Made by a program: the position numbers and the translations under genes. From positions 345,494-409,493 of the forward strand of contig NW_026570341.1 in NCBI RefSeq assembly GCF_019649055.1: a stretch of 64,000 nt of DNA, given 5' to 3'. Position 1 is the first letter of the stretch. The number at the start of each line of letters is the position of its first letter. A model generated the notes under the pieces. It was given only the letters and a program-made list of their open reading frames with translations, did not search any database and was not told where the DNA came from. The DNA is from Paramacrobiotus metropolitanus (lineage: Eukaryota > Tardigrada > Eutardigrada > Parachela > Macrobiotidae). This document shows positions 1-11,454 of the stretch, piece after piece.

Positions 1-432
1 GTGCAACTGTATCGACTATCCAGGTTAATCCGCTGCCAGTTCCTAGCGCACACCACAGTAGTCACTGTACGATACGTACTTGACTACAATCGTCCCGTAA
101 TCTCGTCCATCAGTGTATACAACGTCTATCTAATCGATAACTCCAGCGTCAACACACCTCTACGCCGATAAAACAGCAGCGTTGTTCCACGACGGCGTTC
201 TACCGGCAAAAACACCAGCAGACACGCTCACAACACACACAGCATGTGCGCCGGTATAGATTTTCATTACTGCGGTCCGTAGCTGTAACTCAGCTGATTC
301 CGGGGCAGCTCGCACATTCGCCACACTAGCATCCGTTTATCGGTTGCGCTTGTTTCCGATCATGCCATGACAGTGTGTAATGCTGTGTTGTTGTTTCTAC
401 TGTGTTAAGTCACTTTCTGCCCATTAATCGCC
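1..432. other. 5' flank of the AMPK gamma gene; no gene seen
   Basis: No convincing reading frame or RNA gene was found here. The segment ends directly at a start codon in good context (gccATGG) at 433, so it probably holds the promoter and 5' UTR of the gene that follows. I could not place a clear TATA box. Confidence 0.4.
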
Positions 433-3400
433 ATGGCTAATAATTCTCGGCGGCTGAGTTTGCCAGCCGGAAGTCTGTTTGATACGGCGGCGTTGCGCCG
501 AATTTCGGCGGCGTCCGCCGGCGGGGAGGGGGCGGCCGGGGCCGACGGCGATGGGGATGTGCTGTTCCCGCTGCGACAGCGCTCCTTGAAAGCGCCCAAT
601 CGAGGTAACTTCAATTTTCACCGCATCATTTCAATGCTTTTTAATCCATTAACGTTTTGAAATAAACTTTTAACTTGCGCTTTCCAGCTAATCCGTTGCA
701 TTACATAATAAAAAAAATATCATACAACATACGACTAAAAAATACTGGAAACCGGCTGGTTCCAGGTTAAAAATTTAAAAAATAAATTCAGCAGTATGCA
801 ACAGAAAGATATCCAATGCTCGTAAACTGCCATCACTCCTTTCCCACACAGAAGTCTGCGAAATTCGACTTACAGTTTCTCAACTACCGATTGCTTTCGC
901 TATATAAAACAGTTATTGTTGAAAATTCTCTACTTTCAAAAAATTGGATACTTATGTCCGCAGTTGTTCCAAATGTTGTTCAAAATATATAGCGAAAATA
1001 ATCGGTTGTTGAAAAAAGTCAATGTGTACCCAGCAGTACAACGAAGCAGCCTCATTTTTTGGTCATTCATCGAATAAGGAAAACATTAACGTGTTATCAG
1101 ACTGTTGAATTTCCTATTACACTGTCCTGTAATTACTCCATTTCCTGCATTACAAAAATCTAAGAATCTGTGCGCTGCTTTGCCAGTCTTCTTCATTAAC
1201 GACTCCTGCTCAGAGCAATACACCATTGAATGATTTTCCCCCAACAAACGTCCCCGTTGATTAGGTTGCCGGTGATGAAGAGAGGGGCAGTAAAAAGTGT
1301 TATTGCCACACTAACCAGGCGAAAATCGATGCGCGGCGGGTTCTGTCAACAAGACCGGCACAATATAGCCCAGGTCACATCCCGCTCGATCCTTTCAGCA
1401 CGAGTGCTTATTCACGACAGGCCGCGATGAATGCCGGCTATTCTTCCGCTGCCAACCGCACAACCTGCTTTCTCTCCACTAACACAACGCCGCTGGCCGC
1501 GCGATGATCCCCTTTGGCGCGCGCGGCCACACAAAGCAGGCACGCAGATCATTAAAGAGCCGCGTTATTAATAGCGGCCTGTTTTCAACCGGGCACGTTT
1601 TAATGATCTCCAAGAAATGCGCTGCGCCGGTGTTTTTGTGCAGGAAAACAATCGTTAAAATCGATTCGCCGGCCGTTCTAAAAATAATACTTTATTTGTT
1701 CTTAAGATTTTTCAGCGTACAATATAAAAATTTAAATCTGAAAAACATTAAACCTAAAAGATAATAAATATTTAAAATAAATATACAGCAATATCTAAAA
1801 AAATAGTAAATGAATTGTTAGATAAATTACATGGTACGTGTATAGAGTTAAAATCAGTAAAATAATTCACTCGCGTTTTGAAAGAAACAAAAAAATAAAA
1901 ATGCAAGAAATAAAAGTGTTTTGAAGGCTTTAACAAAAATATTTGCTGTGGTTTCTGTATGATAATTACAAGGCGTCTCGGCGTAATATTTAATTTTGAG
2001 GATGTTACGCTGTGATTCACTGTCAACCAGTTGATTGACAGATCAGCGTTGTTCGTTTTACAGCTGCGGCGCTAGCCGCCACCCGTCGGGAGGGCGACGT
2101 CGTGCCCGGCAGCAGTCCGGGCAAATCACCGCCGCACGCCGGCCGCCTCCCGCAGCTGGCCGCCGAGCACCATCTGGGCCGCATCAACATCCCCAAACCG
2201 CTCAGTCTGGACGCCGTCGGCAGCAACCAGGCCAGCGGCGCCAATGCCACGCCCAACGCCACCACGGCCATCATCTACCGCGACGCGGATGGCGAAGTCC
2301 ATTCGGTAAGGCCAAGATAATTGGTTAACTGCGTTGCAAGGGGGCCCTTTCATTTCGGGAACCAATAATTTCAGAAACTATTAGGAAAACCTAAGAAAAC
2401 ATAAGAAAACCTTGAATACCACTGCATGTTATTGCGTAATAGCTTCGGGCAGCGTTGCGGGGCAACCTAAACTACAAGTGTTGTAAACTCTTTTCGAGCG
2501 TAGCAGCACCTGCAGTCTCCGTCTTGAAGTCAGAGGTGTATACATTTATTTACGTACAGATTAAGAAGATCCAATTTAAATTTAATTTGCTTCTCTGTTA
2601 ATTGAGTTTTGATCGGAACGGATTTTGCAGTGGGGCGATTTGTCTCGCTTGGGATTATTTTGATTCGCCACGTTCGGTTTGCAGTGGCAGCAGCGATTGG
2701 TTGCAATAGTCTGATGCTGCGCTGCTGCGGCGCAGCTGTCGATCTTGATTAATTTTAACCAAGCGAGTCACCGCGTTTCCCGTATTCCGCTTTTACAGTT
2801 TTCCGTCCGAAGCATTGTAATTGCGTACGTCTTAGAAAATCCTGGACAAGGTGGTCTGCTGTGTTGCAGTTGCCTATGTCGGATAATTACGCCGAGATGG
2901 AGGCTAACAAGGAGGAACTCCGTAAGGAATTGCGCCGTCATTTGCTGTCACGGGTTAAACAGGATAATTGCAGTGGGCGATGGATTGGGCATCTTCGGGA
3001 AATTCATGGAGGCGCATACCTGCTACGACCTGATTCCCACCAGCAGCAAGCTGGTGGTCTTTGACACGCAGCTGTCAGTCAAGAAGGCCTTCTTCGCTCT
3101 GGTCTACAACGGTGCGCTCACGATTGACGTCGCTCCAGTTAACTGCAACTGACACTGATTTCCCTGTTGGATTAGGTGTGCGTGCAGCGCCCCTGTGGGA
3201 CAGCTCCAAGCAGACCTTCGTCGGTAAGGGCCGTAATTCACTAATAGAATCTAAGAACCCTAAGAAATCTAAGAAGCCCAAGAAATCCAGCAACCCCAAG
3301 AACCTAAAAAACCTTAGATTAAACCTAAGAAACCCTAAGAAACCTAAGAGATCTAAGAAATCTAAGAAACCTGAGAAATGCAACGAACTGAAAATCGCTA

Positions 3401-5227
3401 GAAATCTGTCCTCATATCTTCTTCTGCGTCCCATTAGGAATGCTGACCGTCACCGATTTTATCTACATCCTCCACAAGTACTTCAAATCCTCCGCAGTAA
3501 GCTGCTAATAACGCACTGGCTTTCTTAAGTAACGTCTTCCTTAATAAACGGGATTTGATAGATTTCCATGGAGGAACTGGAAGAGCATCGTATTCAGACG
3601 TGGCGTGACGTGCTGAAGAAAAGCCAGAGACCGTTCATCTGCATTAACCCCGAAGCCAGGTCTGTTAACCCTCTGATTCCACATCCGAAACAGAAATTAA
3701 TTGGGTTGGTGCGACAGTTTGCGGGACGCGGTGCGTGTGCTGGTAGAGAACAAGGTGCATCGTCTGCCCGTCATCGACACACTAACTGGGAACGTGCTGT
3801 ATATCCTCACGCATAAACGGATCCTCAAGTTCCTCATGCTCTACGTATGTCTCCTGCACATTCAGTTAACGTCTTACGATAATAATATTCAGTTAACGAT
3901 ACATATTAATAACAGATATTACGTAAAGCGCATTCAATTGATTCTATGTTCAAGCATACGTATGTGAGCCAATGGAATGAATGCGAAAACTAATTTTTTT
4001 CCGAATGCAAGACCGAAAAATCGGCTTTATGCTGTGACTAAAGTCTCCGTGGATTTTCTTGTTAAAGTTATGGTTAGAATGCCCGAAATTGTTAGAATGG
4101 TTTTGTTAACGCTGGTGACCTTTGCGCAGCTGAGCCAGTGGATGCGCATCAGCATGGGCGCCGGTCCGCTGGACAGCAGCAGCTTCAACAGCGCCCTCTC
4201 GCCCAACCCCAGCCTGACCACGCCCTCCATCAGTATCAGCAGCGGCGCCAGCGAGTCCGCTTCGGACGTGACGCTGCCGTTGGTGCTGCAGCGGACGCTG
4301 GAGGATCTCAAGACGGACATTGGCACCTACAGCAACATCGAGACGGTGCGTACGTTTTTGCGGGAAATCTCTCGTATCGCTTGTACAACTCCGGGATGTG
4401 ATTTCGACAGGTGTCACCGGATACGCGGATCATCGAGGCGCTGACCAAGTTTGTGGAGCGCGGTGTCTCGGCGCTGCCGGTGGTGGACGAGCACGGGAAG
4501 GTCGTCGATATCTACGCCAAGTTTGACGTTATTGTACGCTGCGCCTATTTTTCTTGTTCTGGCGCAAACGCTGTAATTTCGGTTGTGGTGTTGGTAGAAT
4601 TTGGCGGCGGATAAGACGTACAATAACCTGGATATCAGTATTAAAGAAGCGCTGCAGAATCGCAACGAGGTACGTACAGATTTTTTAAACTGTCTGAAAT
4701 TTTTTTTATTTTGTGTTTGACTTTTCTGTATATGCAGTGGTTCGAAGGCGTCCAAACGTGCTCATTGGCCAGTACACTGGGCGAAGTGCTCAACACCATC
4801 GTCAAAGCCGAGGTATATCAGAATAGGTCAAGCATTTAAACGGCCGCAATTTTTGTCTTCATCCACTGAATTTTGTGCTTGTGCGCACTGCGAAAACCGC
4901 TTTTCTTGTCACCGTTCTACAGCCAAATGACTTGTAGACCGATAACAGTACCACGAAAAACGTTGAGGAAGGTCGGTTCATCAATACATTGTGCCACTAT
5001 AGGTGCATCGCCTGGTGGTGACCGGGAAGGACGGCAGCGTCATCGGTATCCTCTCGCTATCCGATATCCTCAACTATCTGGTCTTGCGTACACCGGCTGC
5101 AGGTTAAGCCGACTGTCTGTCAATTCAACTGAAGATATGGACGAGCAATGTATTTACCGTCGTTGTAGGTGCCGCCAGCACGCCCGCCTCCGATAACTCG
5201 CCGGCCAGTCCCCGCCCGCTAGCCTGA
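433..5227 (+). CDS. PRKAG: AMP-activated protein kinase gamma subunit, 14 exons
   Basis: Regulatory gamma subunit of the cytosolic energy sensor AMPK, which binds AMP/ADP/ATP through four CBS repeats. Exons: 433-604, 2064-2305, 2870-2921, 2974-3111, 3176-3223, 3438-3496, 3562-3659, 3718-3844, 4130-4345, 4411-4533, 4598-4669, 4738-4812, 5003-5102, 5169-5227. All introns are GT-AG, every phase agrees, and the spliced length is 1581 nt (526 aa). Residues 1-155 are a low-complexity N-terminal extension, as in long gamma isoforms. Nucleotide-site signatures are intact: TDFI (Asp 224), HRLPVID (284-290), THKRIL where the CBS2 Asp is replaced by Arg as in other gammas, GTYSNI (377-382), FDVI (422-425), HRLVV (476-480) and SLSDIL (492-497). 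Exon 9 carries an unusual Ser-rich insert between CBS2 and CBS3. Family identity is near certain; exon 1-3 boundaries are less so. Confidence 0.95.
3238..3375 (+). repeat. Degenerate decamer array in AMPK intron 5
   Basis: About 14 head-to-tail units close to TCTAAGAAAC / CCTAAGAAAC fill much of the 214-bp intron between exons 5 and 6. A shorter relative (cctaagaaaacataagaaaacc) lies in intron 2 near 2389-2412. The array reads through as a lysine-rich peptide in one frame, but flanking splice sites and CBS homology place it in an intron. It is purine-rich on the sense strand. Confidence 0.8.
5103..5168 (+). promoter_or_regulatory. Last AMPK intron with in-frame stop near its start
   Basis: The 66-bp last intron begins GTTAAG. 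If it is retained, translation stops at TAA 5105-5107, two codons after the CBS4 exon, and removes the 19-residue Ser/Pro/Ala tail encoded by 5169-5227. Both forms keep all four CBS motifs. Isoform choice is inference only. Confidence 0.4.
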
Positions 5228-5546
5228 AGTACGCCTCCAGCGTATTCCTGTGCTGCATATTGTACATGTTGTGCGATGCGCCCAGAGTTTCACGTGCAAT
5301 AACATGTTTGGTATTACGCTGGCATGTTTGTGTATACATTATGGAGGAAATGATAACAGCTGTAACTGTTGTACATCAAGTATAGAAGTATCTGTACATG
5401 AAAATAATGATAACGGCGTTCAGCCCAAAAGTATTCAGCTAACAAGTTTTAAGTACGCATTAATATTAGTACAGCACTGTGCATTGATTGTATAAGAATT
5501 ATTGAACTGTACATTGTTATTACTGTACATTTGTGCGAATCCGGCT

Positions 5547-5552
5547 ATTAAA
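5547..5552 (+). promoter_or_regulatory. Possible polyadenylation signal (ATTAAA) of the AMPK gene
   Basis: ATTAAA lies about 320 bp past the stop codon, in AT-rich sequence. It is the first good match downstream, so the 3' UTR would be about 5228-5570. No AATAAA was seen between the stop codon and this point. Confidence 0.35.
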
Positions 5553-5570
5553 TTTTGTACGATGAACAAC

Positions 5571-6800
5571 GTCAACATGAGAAATTATTTATATCGGCCA
5601 GCAGCGCTATAGTCCTACGTTTGCATTTGCGGTGTTGCATAGTTTTTCGCAAAGAAACGCGCGTCTTTAAAGCTTTTAAGCTGCAGCTTATTTATTTTCA
5701 CGCTATCTATAAAGTAATTGAACTACGGCTACTTCCTAATGCACCAGCAAAACTAGTTTTTTATACAGTAGTAATAATAATAACGCAACTTGCAAATATA
5801 AAACGCGAGCCTCTCTTTTTCTACTGGACCGATTCAAAACACAGACTTGCAGCACAAGAAACTTTAACCCACTTCATTAATTGCTACCATGTAAGTACGT
5901 AATTGCTAACATGTAAGTACAGATACAACACAACCATGTAGCACTTAACGCCTACGTAACAGTAGTAAAACATGGGAATTCTGGTCAAATACTTATTGAC
6001 AAATACGGTCAGTGGTAAGCGCATCTCGTCGTCATATTGGCTACGTGGAGCTGCGAAATTGACGAACGGGAGGTCACCTTAATCGCGGCGAGATAGTCCA
6101 CCAAGCAGACATGTAGTGTCCGCCACACAAGGATAGATCAAACATTGCTGCTACCCTAACGCAGCGCGAAATCAGTCACCGCGTCGGGAGACGTCACTGT
6201 CATGCGGCCGACAGACAGGATAATGTCTCGTCATCCCATTATACTGCCCGCATACTGCATGACGTTAACGTCGTTCGTCTTCGCTGTCAGTAAGCGGCGC
6301 TCGGACCACCAACAACCTTACCGATCAAATTGTTCGCCGTAGCTGTCAACGATGGTTCATATTAAAACACGATGCTCATAAAGCACCCCCACGCGAACGT
6401 TTATTCAGCGTTTCCCACGCGAACGGTTAATCAGCGTTTCCAGGGAAGCACACGGGTGTTCAGATAGAAAACGGATGCGAGGTTACAAACTTACGATTGC
6501 CGTGGCCGTGAAACGAGGAACAGCAGATCACTCTGTGGCAAGATCGCGAAGCGCAAGTTAATGAGAACGACCCCGTACAGATTCGAACAAAAAGAGAAGC
6601 AAAACAAAAGTCAGGATTAGACACAACTTTCGCAGCTTCCGATAGTGTGCACAGTTATGCTGCGTTCATCGCAGAACCGTTACGACACAACCAACGTGTT
6701 AAACCGTTTGGACAACATTCATCCGCTTTGACATGATGAATAGTCCTGTTACTCCTCTAGTAATCTGTACATACTGCAACACGAATCAGGATCAACAACA
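5571..6800. other. No gene recognised
   Basis: Short open frames only, none with recognisable protein character. A 25-bp direct duplication (ccacgcgaacg..ttcagcgtttc) lies at about 6389-6440. Confidence 0.4.
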
Positions 6801-6804
6801 TGTT

Positions 6805-6905
6805 GAAAGTATGTAGTACATAGTGCAGCGCGATGCGGGGCATTCGTGCAGAGCTTGCCGACGAAGAAACGATGGTACAGATATGTTTGGATGACCATTT
6901 GCATG
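6805..6905 (+). repeat. Fragment of the repeat unit seen at 37.5 kb
   Basis: About 100 bp closely matches 37535-37640 (shared core catagtgcagcgcgatgcgg, then gacgaagaa.cgatggtacag). The 37.5-kb copy is open in one frame and this one carries a 1-base indel. It belongs to the unrecognised unit described at 35890-37680. Confidence 0.75.
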
Positions 6906-6949
6906 GAAGTACAGACATGCTCTGTTGACTGCTATTTGGGACTGATTGT

Positions 6950-7815
6950 AGTGGTCGTGGTGCGCAGTGGTTCGGGTATCAGACTTTCTCTTTCTCTGGC
7001 GCCTTCTTTAGCTGACTGCGTGTTAAAAAAAGTTTATCGGTGCATTCCAACAGTTTTAACGTATACAGTGGACTTCCAAAATATGCTTACACTTGTGTAA
7101 CCACAAAACGCGCGCAACCAGACACTTGTCTGTACTCAGGCAGCCAAATTCCGAGCTGCCCACGAGAAAATTTAGGTGCATCGATTTTCTCCTACAATTA
7201 GATTGCACAAAGAACGTCTTGTTTGGTAGCAAAATCCTTGTGATTGTTTTGTCATTCGTTTGAGATATCGGTGGATAGTTTTCGTTGGGAAATAGGCAAG
7301 GTGCAAGCGTCTTGCGCGTTTTCTGTTTATTGGTAATTTGGGATTGATCATTTATTTCTATTGGTCCTTTGGTCGCGGACCGACTGTAACCATATTTTTG
7401 AAGTCCGCTGTTAAGTTTTCGTACAAGCCTTGTATCGTCGTATAAGTACTTCGTGCGAAAACGAAAATTCACTGACTTACCTATAAAAAACAGGGTGTCT
7501 AAAAAGTAAATTAATTAATTAAAAAAGGGTGCCTATAATTAACGGAGTGGGGAAAAGGGATAGCTATAGGGTCACCATAACAATAATAAAGCATTGTGCG
7601 GTTGATTGCAGCAAAGTTCTTGATACTAATGTAATTATGACGGGGGTTCACTTACCTTCAAAGGGAGGAAGTCATTTTTATCCAGTACAGTCTACGGAAA
7701 TATTAATTACGACAGTTCCTAATTTCTCTTATTTCTATCACTTTGAGAGTCAACTACATGCGCGCAGAAAATTATGTTATTGCTCACTCAATCACACATT
7801 GGCCAATGTCCATTA
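6950..7815 (+). repeat. Dispersed repeat, copy 1 (partner 39215-39760)
   Basis: This stretch aligns over most of its length with 39215-39760. Landmarks are caaggcttgtatcgtcgtat-like sequence, acagggtgtctaaaaagtaa, and gggatagctatagggtcacc. Both copies keep one similar frame of about 95-110 aa (shared peptides KRDSYRVTITIIKHCAVD and YFYHFESQLHA), so it could be a degraded coding exon. In the second copy it runs into the upstream region of F-box copy B, so the pair may be part of that duplicated unit. Function unknown. Confidence 0.7.
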
Positions 7816-8189
7816 AGCAGACTGTTAACGACAACGATCGAGAAATGCCGACAGGGTGTTGGGGCAAATGGCCAGCCTCAGCCCGGCAGCGGCGTCTCGT
7901 GGAAACGTCAGAACATGCACGGCCACCGGAAGAAGCGTGTTTGCCAGCGACTGCGCGATGCTTACATCTGATGCGTGGCCAGGGAGTTGAATCCTGGATC
8001 GTGGCCAGGATGATGCGTATGCGGCTACTTCCGATGCGGTTCTGTGCGTACCATTGTGCGAGAGAGCTGCGCGAGTGAGGAGGTGCCCCAAACATAGAAG
8101 TACGCGTAAAGCCGGAACGGATGTAGCCAAGAAACGAGGACGAATTCCATCGTCCCCGCATGCATATGGCTTCTGCCGAAGCGCCAATG

Positions 8190-8327
8190 GCGGCGGCTGG
8201 GCAGGGGATAAAAGGTGGCAGTGGCACATGCCACTGGCAACTGCCACCGGCAGTGGCAGTTGCCACTACGCGTTCTGGCAAACGATAAAACGTGGCAACT
8301 TAAAAAACTCGGAATCAGTTTGAGTCT
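8190..8327 (+). repeat. Left arm of an inverted pair (partner 9438-9582)
   Basis: About 138 bp from gggcaggggataaaaggtgg to gaatcagtttgag is nearly identical, in reverse complement, to 9438-9582. Each arm itself contains nested palindromes built from TGGCAGTTGCCA and TGCCACTGGCA, so it can form hairpins. Just upstream (about 8160-8200) is degraded sequence resembling the recombinase HxxR region found next to the other arm. Confidence 0.85.
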
Positions 8328-9437
8328 TGTGCCTGCGCTTTCCAGTGCAACGAGAGCTGTAACGCTGTTCAGCAGACGCGACTCTCGGGGAATACTCCTA
8401 AAACCAGTGCCGCTAACGATCAAAGCGCGGTAATGCGACTGTATTGCAAAAGCGTTTCATTCGTGCATTCAGATAACAGCAGGCAATTTCGAAAACCAGT
8501 TTGATCATGGATGACACATCAACATGTCCTGAATGACTGAATTATAATCTGTCACCTCTTGACTAGCATGGCGTAAAACAAACGACTTTAACAAAGGAAG
8601 GGAAGAGGGAGGGAGGGAAGGAGAACCGTATCTGTCATGAAAACACAACGAAAATGGAGAAAAGTCGTCGTGTAGCTTTTAATTTTTCGCTTGAGTGCTG
8701 GCAATGCACGAAAACTGATACGATTGCAAAAAGCTACAGGGCCATGCAATTCCCTAAAACCTTAATGCAGAATTTATGCTTATTAAACACAAACGCTATA
8801 GTCGATTGTGCAGATTTCTATAATTAGTAAGTAAATACTGCAATAAAATTATTCGAGATCAAAGCTGCGCCGGACGCAATGCATGCCGAATTTCAGCCGT
8901 CTTCGCCCTCTATTAATGGGGCACATGGACGGTTGTCGCACATACGTGGAAAACACCACCTGAGAGAGCTCAAAGGCTTTAGTTCCGCCCCACACTAGTA
9001 GTAAGACAATGGGAAAAGGCCAGAGCGGTTGATACTGGCAGACAAAGAGGGCGCCCGCCTCAGTGAGCAAAGGGGCTTTGAAACACATTACAGAGCTCAA
9101 ATTCAAAACGTCACTACCACAGCAAAAGATGTTGTCCTACAACTTGCTCAGTCTTCATGTTTGTCCAGTTTTCGGTGCCGCATTTGTTCCCATGGTCGGG
9201 CGGCTAAGTTTTAAGGTTTTAATTAGGTTTTAACGAGAAAAATGGTGTCTACTTTAAAGTTGGCAGACGTAAAGCGTATTTTAGCGACGAGGAACCGACG
9301 AGAGTTGCAGCGCTCATTCAAATGGAAGGCGCGAGCGCAAGACTCAGGCTGAGCCTCAGCTGAGGTGTCCATGATTAAGTTCTATAGTTTGCATTTGTGA
9401 AGGAAAAAAACAGAACTTATCGTTGGATGGCACAAAT
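8328..9437. other. Spacer between inverted arms; no gene recognised
   Basis: The spacer holds a purine-rich stretch (about 8596-8625) and a 36-codon open frame from an ATG at 9242 (Lys/Arg rich). Neither resembles a known gene. It could be the cargo of a foldback element defined by the two arms, or unrelated flanking DNA. Confidence 0.35.
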
Positions 9438-9582
9438 CTTCTCGAACTGATTCCCTAATTTTTCGAGTTGCCACTTTTTATCGCTTGCCAGAACGCGTAG
9501 TGGCAACTGCCACTGCCGGTGGCAGTTGCCAGTGGCAGGTGCCACTGCCACCTTTTATCCCCTGCCCGGCGGCTGACGTGGC
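9438..9582 (-). repeat. Right arm of the inverted pair (partner 8190-8327)
   Basis: Reverse-complement partner of the 8.2-kb arm. It abuts the broken 3' end of the tyrosine-recombinase reading frame on the minus strand. The frame reads through about 30 codons of arm sequence and stops. The 1.1 kb between the arms contains no gene that I recognise. Confidence 0.85.
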
Positions 9583-11057
9583 GCCACCAATACGGAAACA
9601 ATGCGAGGAATAGCGAGCTCGATCTTCTTCAGGTGGGAGAGAGATTTTTAGCGCGTTTGACAGGTCGTTTCTCGTCAAGTATCGGCCGCTATCGTATGCA
9701 AAGAACGGCAGATTCGGGGGTCGCTGAAGCTGGCTGCGTTCGGCGTAGGCGAGGTAAGCTGCGAAGGTGGCCGGCGCTTCAATCGGCGCAAGCGATAGCT
9801 GTATGCCCTTTCTGCGCTGGTCGGTCTTTGACTGCTTGAGTGTTATCTGCAACATGGATGTGCTCCAACGGACGTCCTCCCACAAAAGAGTCGTGGCAGG
9901 GTGGAAAGGGTGACCACTCGGGGAATTGTGCTGCACTGAATCATGCTCGTAGATGGTGTGGTTGGCGGATCGGCATGTTCCACAGTGGTGCTGGAATCGG
10001 CAGCTGGATCCTTTCGTTCATTTCCCGTTATTCCAGTTCCTGCACAGGTCTGCCGGGATGTGTCGAAAGGGCTGTTCCGCCGTAGTGTTTTTGAGACCAT
10101 GTGCAGAAAACTGGAACTTCTTGGGACATGCTTGTACCGGGTGGTCTGGAGACTGGCATGCCCGACACAGTGGCAGGTAAGCTTGATTCGGTAGACGGGC
10201 GACACAGCGATCCAGCAGGTTGCGATCTAACAGGCTCCACTGGTCGGGACTGGTGTCGCCGATGCGGCTGGCGCGGAACGTTTTGTCATACTCTAACCAT
10301 ACGACTGGCGCGTAGATACCAGCTAAATCGGTTATAATGGCCTGGTAATTATTCAGCGGATGCTCCAACGCTGGATGGTAGTAGCTGCGTACTCGTCGAA
10401 ACACCATGAATGCTTCCGTTCATTGCGTAAACGAAGTAATCGTGACCTTTCTTGGTTTAGAATCTGACAGAACATAGCTACCGTCTGTAATCTCAATTTT
10501 TGCTTCACCGTGGATTGGCGACATTATGCTGTTCGCTCTGAGCAACTTGTCTAAATCAACGTTGACAGTCAGATCGTAGAGTGCATCCGAGCAATTTTTA
10601 TTTACAAATGGAAACCCTGCCGGTAGCGGCGGTGCCTTCTTACTGTTAGCGGATCCACTGTTTGATGATGACGCCGGCTGGCTGTCAATAATTCATTGGG
10701 TCAGCTGATTGATTTGGTTCATCATCAGCTGGAGAATCATGTTGGCTCCGATGGCTGAACAACTGGCGGCGGCACTGATTCGAGGGGGATGACATCCGGC
10801 TCCGCGACGCGTCCACTGGAAGCCGACTGCTTCTGCGCCTGCAGCAGCTGCAGGTTTCGCTGGCCTTGAGCAATCGGCTCGTCGATGTTGCCGGTGGCTT
10901 GCGCTGAGCAGCCGTTCGCAGCTGGTGGGATCTCTGGTGCCGCGGCGGGGATGCCACGAGAACTCGCGCCGGCGCGGTTCGTACGTTCCGCTGGCGGCTC
11001 CCGGGCGCCGGACGGTCTCTTTCTTCCTCCCCGGCCCCCACGTCCTGTCATTTCCAC
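9478..11057 (-). pseudogene. Decayed tyrosine-recombinase retroelement/transposon (gag-like plus YR part)
   Basis: Read from 11057 down. A Gly/Arg-rich N-terminus (11057-10737) is followed by a middle region with the W-E-YD-FR pattern and a CxxC-x4-H-x4-C knuckle (about 10407-10018). Next comes an LCRNWNNG.. then CRFQHHCGTC cysteine-rich segment interrupted by a TGA near 10015. Last is the C-terminal half of a tyrosine recombinase (about 9936-9550) with the SHCFRIGGATSAA box holding the catalytic HxxR. The N-terminal recombinase half (box I Arg) and the terminal Tyr are missing: the first by deletion, the second where the frame enters the 9.5-kb inverted arm. At least two frame breaks lie upstream. 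The order resembles DIRS-like or related YR elements in invertebrates; exact family not assigned. Confidence 0.75.
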
Positions 11058-11454
11058 GCGAGGTAACTGATCTTAGAAAAACCTTATTATCAAAAATTTT
11101 GATTTTAAATTCCAAAAGGTCACATGCAACGCTTATAGCAATACAATTTCCACTTGCACAATTCGGTGCGCGTCACGAAGTTAAAATGACAAGTTAACAT
11201 CAAGCAATCCGACGCAAACTAAGAATCAGACCATCTCTAGCCGGATCCATGAGCAACAGAGATAGGAACAGGCAGGCAGTGCGCTGGCGCGCATAATGGA
11301 TTCGGCGAGTCCGATGAGAATATGATTGTCCAGCAGGTCAAGTTGAGGAATGATGATTTCCACTATTTATCGTTGTTCTAAATAAATGAAAAGTTATGTG
11401 GCCGGCGTTTCTCTCACCGCGTTAAACCAAGTCAGCGTAACATCGCTTAACTTC

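Noticed and set aside
2954-2973. 20-bp intron between AMPK exons 3 and 4
   Set aside because: Too short, and it gives the wrong phase; the donor at 2922 gives a 52-bp intron and the right frame.
3061-3528. Lys-rich 155-codon ORF across AMPK introns
   Set aside because: It is produced by the TCTAAGAAAC array; the CBS exons on both sides use other frames with clean splice sites.
7784-8423. Minus-strand ORFs of 130-165 codons
   Set aside because: They run through the palindromic arm and show no domain; open frames overlap in three phases.
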